DNA of 64,000 nt from Calliopsis andreniformis (Eukaryota; Arthropoda; Insecta; Hymenoptera; Andrenidae). Made by a program: the position numbers and the translations under genes. Each line of letters begins with the position of its first letter. Positions within the stretch are counted from its first letter, which is position 1. The notes under the pieces are model-generated. The model was given only the letters and a program-made list of their open reading frames with translations, was not told the origin of the DNA and made no database searches. Below, one piece after another: positions 58,401-64,000 of the stretch. The stretch lies in contig NC_135067.1 in the NCBI RefSeq assembly GCF_051401765.1, forward strand, positions 22,625,501-22,689,500. The letters run 5' to 3'.

Positions 58401-58762
58401 CGGAATTGCCCAATCGCATCTGAAAGCGCAATATACGATTTTCCAGAGAGAATTTTCCCTGTCGAAGGTTAACGTCTAACACTCTAGCGCATAAGAAAGT
58501 CAGTTTTCCGAGCGTTTGGTAGCGAATACCTGCGAACCATCTCACAGACACTGTCTCTTTCGAACACGACCATTGGACTTTGGAATAGCCTGACCATTCG
58601 CATCTAACTTTCATAAATGTCTCTCTATGTCTGATCTTGAAGTTTCGCGTTCAAGAATTCGTTCGATCAAGACTTCGCGGGTTCGACGTGACTCGCAGAA
58701 GCTCGATATTCGAAGTCGTGGAGCTTCAGTGTCGCCAAATTTGATTTAGGAACGCGTTACAG

Positions 58763-59336
58763 CTACGTGGTTGCACCGCTTATGTACCCATTATTCAAGG
58801 TCTCGGGTTTGTTCACGTAGTCGACCGTAGATATCGAGTCCCCAATACCGTTGTCAATGTCGATCGCGTCCATGGACGGGAAGTCGACCCGCAACGGCAC
58901 CGTCTCCCTCTTTTCAGCAGTCGAGAGAATTTCAGGGCTGCCATTCTCGTAGTCGGGAACGGTCAGTTTGGCCGAGTTCGGGCTGCTCAAGAAGCTTCGT
59001 TTGCTTGGGTTCTTCGGGCTTAAGGACTTGTTGCCCATAGAGAGCTGGCTCAGGTTGCTTCTCGACGTGCTTTTCGCGTTTATGAAGGGCGAGCTTTTTA
59101 CGGACTTGAGACTGTTCTCCACGACGTGCAGGTTCAACGTGCCGATCGAATCGCAGCTTGCATCGTGGCGGTTGGCAGTCGCGCACGGATCCATTTTGTA
59201 CCGAGGGCTGAAGCTGTTCTTGGGACTGCTCGGTTCGAAGCTCGCGAAGTTGTCGAAATCTTGCCGCAGTGGGGAGTCTTCGTCGCCCTCCGTTTCTTCT
59301 TCCTGCACGTCTCGTAAAGTGGACATATCCAAGTGC
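58763..59336 (-). CDS. InR: InR terminal exon: C-terminal signalling tail
   Basis: Acceptor CTCGTTTCTAG at 59337; TAG stop at 58765-58763. The join gives [12 protein letters not shown]. The 191-codon tail is Ser/Pro/Asn-rich and disordered, with tyrosines in [24 protein letters not shown] and NNGYISG. No long IRS-like extension as in fly InR is present; no YxxM motif was seen in the tail. Confidence 0.93.
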
Positions 59337-62300
59337 CTAGAAACGAGTAGAGGCAATGAATAAAAAATGTCAAGACAGTGGTGTGACGTAGCCTAAAAAA
59401 GGGTTGCTTACCCGTCGGTCTGTGGGGAAGTGGAGCGATTCTGATATCGAGCTTCGATTCCCTCCTGGCTGTGGTAGAAGCTTACTTTCTTGAAATTTTC
59501 CGGGTCGATGTGTTTCAATAGCATCGATGCGATATCCATGAAGGTAGGCCGCCTAGTGGCTTGGTGCCTCCAGGTCTGCTTCATCAGTTCGTACAGCATT
59601 TCTGGACAGTTCTCAGGCCGTTCCATTACTCCTCCATCGATCACATATCGCAAAACCTGTGTCAAACGCGCAAATGTTAATCGAATGTTAAAGAAATATT
59701 AGATGACAAGTATTAACGAAACCGTACAAACCTGGTCGTTCGATAGGCCCTGATAAGGTTGCGACGCAAACGTGACCATTTCCCACAATACGACTCCATA
59801 GCTCCACACATCTGAGAAGCTGCTGAAAACTCCGTCCTTCAAACTCTCTGGCGCCATCCACCTCACCGGAAGAAGGCCCTTGCTACCCTTACGATAGTAA
59901 TCCCTCTCATAGACGTCTCTGGTCATACCGAAATCTCCCACCTTCACTGTTAGATCCTCAGCAACCATACAATTGCGTGCGGCTAGATCTCTGTGCACGA
60001 ACTTCTTTGTGGAAAGGTACGCCATGCCGTCCGCAATCTCGATCGCCATTTGTAATATTCTCTCTAGTTTCGGCGGCGTGTTGGAAAAGTTCTCGCAGGG
60101 TCTGTGACTCCTCAGATATCGTTTCAGATCGCCGTTCACCATCAACTCCATGATGACCAAGGTCGGCTGTCCTCGAGTCACGACGCCTAGCAACTTTACC
60201 ACGTGGTGGGCATCGAAACCTCTGCGATTAAACATGATGGACATTAAAGACATTCGATCATTGCTTATCTCTTGAACTTACTTCATCACGGACGCCTCGT
60301 TGAGAAACTCGATTCGCTCTCGATCAGTGGCGTCCTTGTTCACCGTTTTCACGGCACACCGGACTTCTGGCTTCTCCGGCACGATGTCCCTAGCGATACC
60401 ATCGTACACCATACCGAACGTGCCGTTTCCTAACGGTCGAAGCATCTCGATCTTCTCTCTAGGCACTTCCCATTCGTCCAGCACGTAAGGAGTGCTCACG
60501 TATTCTGGATTCACGGTCGCTATCAGAGTCCCGTTCGGTCCGTTCAGGAACTTCTGTTTGTACACGAAGAATGAGCCGAACAAGAAAAGCACGAAGAGCG
60601 CACAGAGGAGCAGCCAGAAGGTGACCCAGAAAGTGCTCAGTGAGTTTCGTTCTTTGATGTAGAAATACTTGGCTGGCGTGTAAGCACCGTAGCCCGCTAA
60701 ACTCGACGCTCGCACCTTCACGGAATAGTTCCCGGGTTGTAGTAGATCGTTTATCACGTACGATTTGCCCGCCTTGATGAAGTCGGTCCGCGTGATGCAA
60801 GCTGTGGCTGCGTACGGGTTGTGCTGCAACAGACGACCCTTTCGAAATCATTCGGCTGTCTAAATTCGAGTCATTTACATATATATCTGATACGGCATGC
60901 GAAACTTGAGAAATGCGATAGAGGAAGAAAGTGAAAGACATTTGCACTCACGTTCTGAATATCGACCCTCTTGTACTCGATTTGATAGGTGAGTATCAGG
61001 CCGTTCGGATGCGGCGGCTCGTCCCACTGCAGCGTAATCAGCGTCATGCTATTATTTTCGCCTGACATGTTCATCTTGAACGAATGCGGTGGGATATTGT
61101 CAGCGTTCTGCAGCGGTAACGTACGATACATCCTCATACTCTTGGAGGAGCACTTGTTCTGCGCGTCGTTCATTTCCGGTGCCCTACAGGCCTGCACTTC
61201 GATGTTGTAAGCAGTGAAGTGACGCAAGTTCTTCATCGCAAAGGAAAGGTTGGTGCTGGGCACTCTCCTTTCGAATACCACATACGTGTTGTTTATGATC
61301 TTGTCCTGTATAGGCTGACCATTGAAAAAGAAAAAAATATCGAAGGAAAGTTAGTAGGCTCGTGCAGCTACTAGTATCGAATATTTTACCTCATCAAGCT
61401 CCGCTGACGCTTTCGCCTGTATGGCAGCCGCAGCCATCGACATTCCCTCTGCCTCGCGTTTCTTCCTCGTTTTCCGTTTCACGTACACCTGGTTGTGCAG
61501 AGCGTCCTCGAAAGCGATCGCACTGGTGACTTCCTTCTCCCGAAGAGATTGGTCGGTCTCACGATCGGTACATACGCACGTTCCGGCATCCTGTTTCATG
61601 TTCTGCTCCTTCTCCTTCTCCTTCTCCTTCTCCATCTGCTTCCTCTCTTCTTCTTCCTGCATGATCGCTTTCGTGTCTGACAGTAACAGTGCTGAAAGAC
61701 GAGCGTCGTTTAAAAATTTCACGTCCTATTGTTACTGTATTATGTTTGTTGTGTTTGTTTCTATTTCACCCTCCTCGGGTTCTCACTTACGTTTCTCGCA
61801 GTAGTTTCTCTGATTGATGTAGCTGGGGTCATCCGGTTCCCACCTTCCAAGTATCCGATAGTGAGTCAAGTTCCCGTTCTTGTGAAGCGGCGGTTGCCAG
61901 GACATAATCAGCTCGCTGCTCGAATTGCTCCACGTGTCTAAAGACCTAGGCGATGTGGGAGCATCTGGTGGAGTTCTAAAGTACGTCAGTTTGCTTTGAG
62001 CCCCGAAGTTCTCTGTGGCGATCGTATAAGTTTTTACGTAGTACGCGTACTGGGTGTACGCTTTCAGTTGAGACAGAAAGTAAGTATGCACGCGTCGAGA
62101 ATGTTCCAAGCTGGTGTTGGTGTTGGGAGGGACATCCTCCACCTTCCACCTGTCACCACCGCACGCATCTCTACCGTCGTACATCGTCAGGTTTTTATTC
62201 GGTGCTTCTATGAAATACACTACGTATCCGAGGAGAGAGCGGGGATCGTGGTGGACGAAAGGCTCCCACTCGATCACAGCGCCCCAAGGTGCCATGTAGC

Positions 62301-63861
62301 CTACGGAGGTCCACAGCTCGGTCACGTTGCAAGCCATTTTGTCGCCGTTGCTGTTAGGCGCCACCTCGTAGTGGGTGAATGGGGCCAGGCCCGCCTTCTC
62401 GCGCAGAGTCTCGATTTTGTAGAGACACAGCTTAGGGTTCAAGTGAAAGAAGATCTTGCCAGGCTCGACGCCTTTCGATAAGATCTTTATGTCCTTGTGC
62501 CAACTCCAGTCCCAGAGCTCTTGAAGATTCTGGTTGTCCATCACCATCAGCGCGTACTTGGTGTTTTCGGTGTCGTTGCCGCGTATCACCCGAAGATTCT
62601 GTAGGAAGTTCAAAGATATCAGGGGGAAACTTCGCGCAACCTTCAGGTAGCCGTTTATCTCCTCGATGGTACTAAGGTTGTCTTCTAGCTCCTTCACGAT
62701 GTTCTTGCCGCCGCGAATCTGGATCTCGAGGCTGCCTTTGATGTGAGTGCAGCCGCGGAGGGTCTGAGCTGTGGCGATGTTGTCCACGCTAGCACCGGGA
62801 CACTCTTTCTGACATAGACCCTCGCACTTTTTACAGGCAGGCTTATCACTCTTCTCGTCGTCCATGTAACCAGGTGGGCACTCCATCACGCAGGTACCAT
62901 TGAACGGTTTGTATGGGTAGCTTGACGTTTTGTGCGCTTCCTTCGGCTTCGGCATCTGAAGACATCTGTCTTCGTCGATGCACCGGTGATTCATAAACCT
63001 AAACGTTCCGTTGGGACAGTGTTCCCTACAGTCGTTGTCGATAGTCGCCACGTCCTTGCAAACGGAGCAGTCGCGCGACGTCGGCCCGGTACACGTGCCC
63101 AGACACGACGAGTGACAGCAATTACCGTTCTCGTCGCAAGCGTTGTTCTCGCATTTCCGGTCGCAAACTGTAATCGAGAAGTCATTCAGCGAATCAGAGC
63201 ATTCCTGCCACAATACGATTTTGTAGGAAATTTGCGATACGAAATAGTGGAAACATGGATTAGGAAGTTTATACTTTTTAATCTTGCGATCAGTACCGCA
63301 ACGTACATACTACCGAGTAGTAACTGCCGAGGGTGAACATTGTCGCAGTGCCGACACGCTCGTCTGAAGATGGCCATTGCACACGTCAGTATTTTATCTT
63401 CAACCGAATTGAGGAAAACCAGTCGAAAATTTCCCCTGCGGCGTCAGCACAAACCGAATTTGCGTTCTCACCAGAAAATTTTCAACTTTCCAGTTTCATT
63501 TCGCAAGTTTCCACGAGAGATTCATATTGGAACGGATGATGTTGGTAATGAGTTTCAAACTTATTATAGAAGTTGTTTCCAAAACTCGACGTTAGTAATC
63601 TTCCTAAGATTAGTAACCTTCCAGGTCTTCTAAATACTGCGGAGAATTGAACGCGTTCAAAGTATCTAACGAGTGAACCGATGAAGACAGAAATGCACGA
63701 TTACGAATGACGAGTTTTTCAATTGGGGCTCGATGCGTAAAAACGAGAGTATTACTTTGTTGGCAGTGTTGTTGGTTCCAGCACAATGTCTCGTATACAT
63801 TTGTCTGTCTTCGAGGACAGTGTTTCTCGCACACTGGGCAGCCATTCCTCGGTTTGTTTCT
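58763..63861 (-). CDS. InR: Insulin/insulin-like growth factor receptor InR, partial at 5' end
   Basis: Eight exons on the minus strand: 63861-63756, 63167-61791, 61691-61390, 61314-60952, 60823-60282, 60221-59732, 59656-59412, 59336-58763; 1,332 residues in the window with all phases consistent. Order: furin-like Cys-rich region, L2 domain, three fibronectin III modules, insert with furin site (KTRKKR), one membrane helix (about residues 781-804), NPEY juxtamembrane motif (about 821), kinase with GNGTFG, AVK lysine, [11 protein letters not shown] and the YERDYY activation loop, then a tail ending [10 protein letters not shown]. It is the receptor tyrosine kinase that binds insulin-like peptides at the cell surface and signals through chico/IRS, PI3K and Akt. 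The signal peptide and L1 domain are beyond position 64000. Hymenoptera usually carry two InR paralogs; I cannot say which this is. Confidence 0.97.
59412..59656 (-). CDS. InR: InR exon: kinase C-lobe end and start of tail
   Basis: Acceptor TTTGACACAG at 59657; donor GACGG|GTAAGC at 59412/59411 (phase 2). It starts [20 protein letters not shown], equivalent to human VLKFVMDGGYLDQPDNCP, and ends with the first tail residues [13 protein letters not shown]. Confidence 0.95.
59732..60221 (-). CDS. InR: InR exon: kinase catalytic core
   Basis: Acceptor TTTAATCGCAG at 60222; donor GACCAG|GTTTGT at 59732/59731. It reads [46 protein letters not shown] and VRWMAPESL. All kinase-essential residues (HRD Asp, DFG Asp, three activation-loop tyrosines) are present, so the enzyme should be active. 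Confidence 0.97.
60282..60823 (-). CDS. InR: InR exon: FnIII-3 end, transmembrane helix, juxtamembrane, kinase N-lobe
   Basis: Acceptor GTCTGTTGCAG at 60824; donor ATGAA|GTAAGT at 60282/60281 (phase 2). It includes [20 protein letters not shown], the helix [24 protein letters not shown] (IRS/Shc PTB docking), the P-loop [12 protein letters not shown] and the catalytic lysine in [11 protein letters not shown], then FLNEASVM of helix C. Confidence 0.97.
60952..61314 (-). CDS. InR: InR exon: beta-chain ectodomain, FnIII-2/3
   Basis: Acceptor CAATGGTCAG at 61315; donor CAGAAC|GTGAGT at 60952/60951; 121 codons, phase 0 both ends. Markers are [27 protein letters not shown] (paired Cys) and [20 protein letters not shown], the start of the membrane-proximal FnIII module. 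Confidence 0.95.
61390..61691 (-). CDS. InR: InR exon: insert domain, alpha-CT helix and furin cleavage site
   Basis: Acceptor CGTCTTTCAG at 61692; donor GATGAG|GTAAAA at 61390/61389. It contains the charged run [18 protein letters not shown], the paired cysteines CVC of the inter-chain disulphide region, [14 protein letters not shown] (the alpha-CT segment; human FEDYLHNVVFV) and KTRKKR, the proteolytic site separating alpha and beta chains. An Ala-rich start of the beta chain follows. Confidence 0.95.
61791..63167 (-). CDS. InR: InR exon: Cys-rich region, L2 domain, FnIII-1 and most of FnIII-2
   Basis: Acceptor GATTACAG at 63168; donor GAGAAAC|GTAAGT at 61791/61790 (phase 1). The Cys-rich part has [19 protein letters not shown] and [16 protein letters not shown]2 begins near [16 protein letters not shown], with the leucine-rich NLRVIRGND and [10 protein letters not shown]. 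FnIII cores are marked by [11 protein letters not shown] and [20 protein letters not shown]. The exon ends NYCEK, matching the human DYCLK junction. Confidence 0.95.
63168..63755 (-). other. InR intron (588 bases)
   Basis: The frame of the next exon stays open upstream into this intron as far as a CAG at 63205, but only the acceptor TCGATTACAG at 63168 restores the phase set by the previous donor. No other feature seen. Confidence 0.8.
63756..63861 (-). CDS. InR: InR exon: start of furin-like cysteine-rich region
   Basis: Acceptor TTTGTTCACAG at 63862; donor CAACAAA|GTAATA at 63756/63755 (phase 1). It reads [20 protein letters not shown] then [15 protein letters not shown]. The CWxxxHCQ pattern is the InR-family signature (human CWTHSHCQK), and the join to the next exon gives [15 protein letters not shown]. 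Confidence 0.85.
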
Positions 63862-64000
63862 CTGTGAACAAACAAGAAGGCAAAATTAATTTCGTGTCTG
63901 TTTCCAATCGTGTACTCTTCTTTACTCGAACAATTGTTTCAAAGTATTCCTTTCAACTCCTGAAGGAAAGACCGAAGTTCAACAAGTATACACGGCTCAA

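Larger units (their letters stand above)
53141..58762 (-). other. Probable long 3' UTR of InR
   Basis: From the InR stop at 58763 to a minus-strand AATAAA at 53161-53156 there is no coding exon and no earlier canonical AATAAA was seen; an ATTAAA variant occurs near 55014-55019. If one exon, the UTR would be about 5.6 kb. The stretch includes a compound (GT)n(GA)n microsatellite and an A-rich run at 53190-53215. It could instead be UTR plus intergenic DNA. Confidence 0.4.

Noticed and set aside
63168..63213. Open extension of the InR exon upstream to a TGGCAG acceptor-like site at 63205
   Set aside because: Using 63205 gives phase 0, which does not fit the phase-1 donor of the preceding exon; the acceptor at 63168 restores frame and the conserved HCQxxC join.
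1..64000. tRNA, rRNA and well-known insect miRNA sequences
   Set aside because: No tRNA B-box with a foldable cloverleaf, no rRNA segment and none of the common insect miRNA matures I could recall were recognised by eye; a covariance-model scan would be decisive.

Overview
The window is nuclear DNA from an insect with many introns, most likely a hymenopteran and possibly a bee. The evidence is the family relationships of the proteins, the gene structures (GT-AG introns from about 60 bases to more than 17 kb), and the local run of AT-rich small genes beside a more GC-rich, repeat-dotted interval. Species cannot be fixed from sequence alone. No bacterial or viral genes, CRISPR arrays, tRNAs or rRNAs were recognised.

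Layout. (1) 1-193, plus: the last exon and a half of an unrecognised gene. (2) 374-1415, minus: a three-exon MAIP1-like gene for a mitochondrial matrix protein that partners the m-AAA protease. (3) 1874-2931, plus: five-exon mRpL24, mitochondrial ribosomal protein uL24m. MAIP1 and mRpL24 are divergent and share a promoter interval of about 460 bases. (4) 4084-40677, minus: a very large multi-PDZ scaffold gene. I rebuilt ten coding exons whose phases all agree. They encode about 2,350 residues with three PDZ domains, proline-rich SH3-ligand-like stretches and serine-rich disordered regions; the best assignment is big bang (bbg), the insect relative of IL16/PDZD2. Two introns of about 9.7 and 17.6 kb carry the repeats, a small pogo/Tigger-like MITE, CTCF-like motifs and possible internal promoters. 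(5) 40678-about 53140: upstream or intergenic DNA in which no coding exon was supported; it has a perfect 13-bp hairpin and a strong polypyrimidine block. (6) 58763-63861 and beyond the right edge, minus: the insulin/IGF-like receptor InR. Eight exons are in the window, from the furin-like cysteine-rich region to the stop codon; the signal peptide and L1 domain lie beyond position 64000. A 3' UTR of up to about 5.6 kb may extend to a polyadenylation signal at 53156.

How they work together: MAIP1 and mRpL24 both serve mitochondrial translation and proteostasis. bbg is expected to be a cortical/junctional scaffold. InR is the receptor tyrosine kinase of insulin/TOR growth control. bbg and InR are neighbours on the same strand, but nothing in the sequence shows that they are functionally coupled.

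Confidence is high for InR, mRpL24 and the bbg exon chain, good for MAIP1, and low for regulatory calls. Many open frames of 60-240 codons in the GC-rich introns were judged to be chance or shadow frames.
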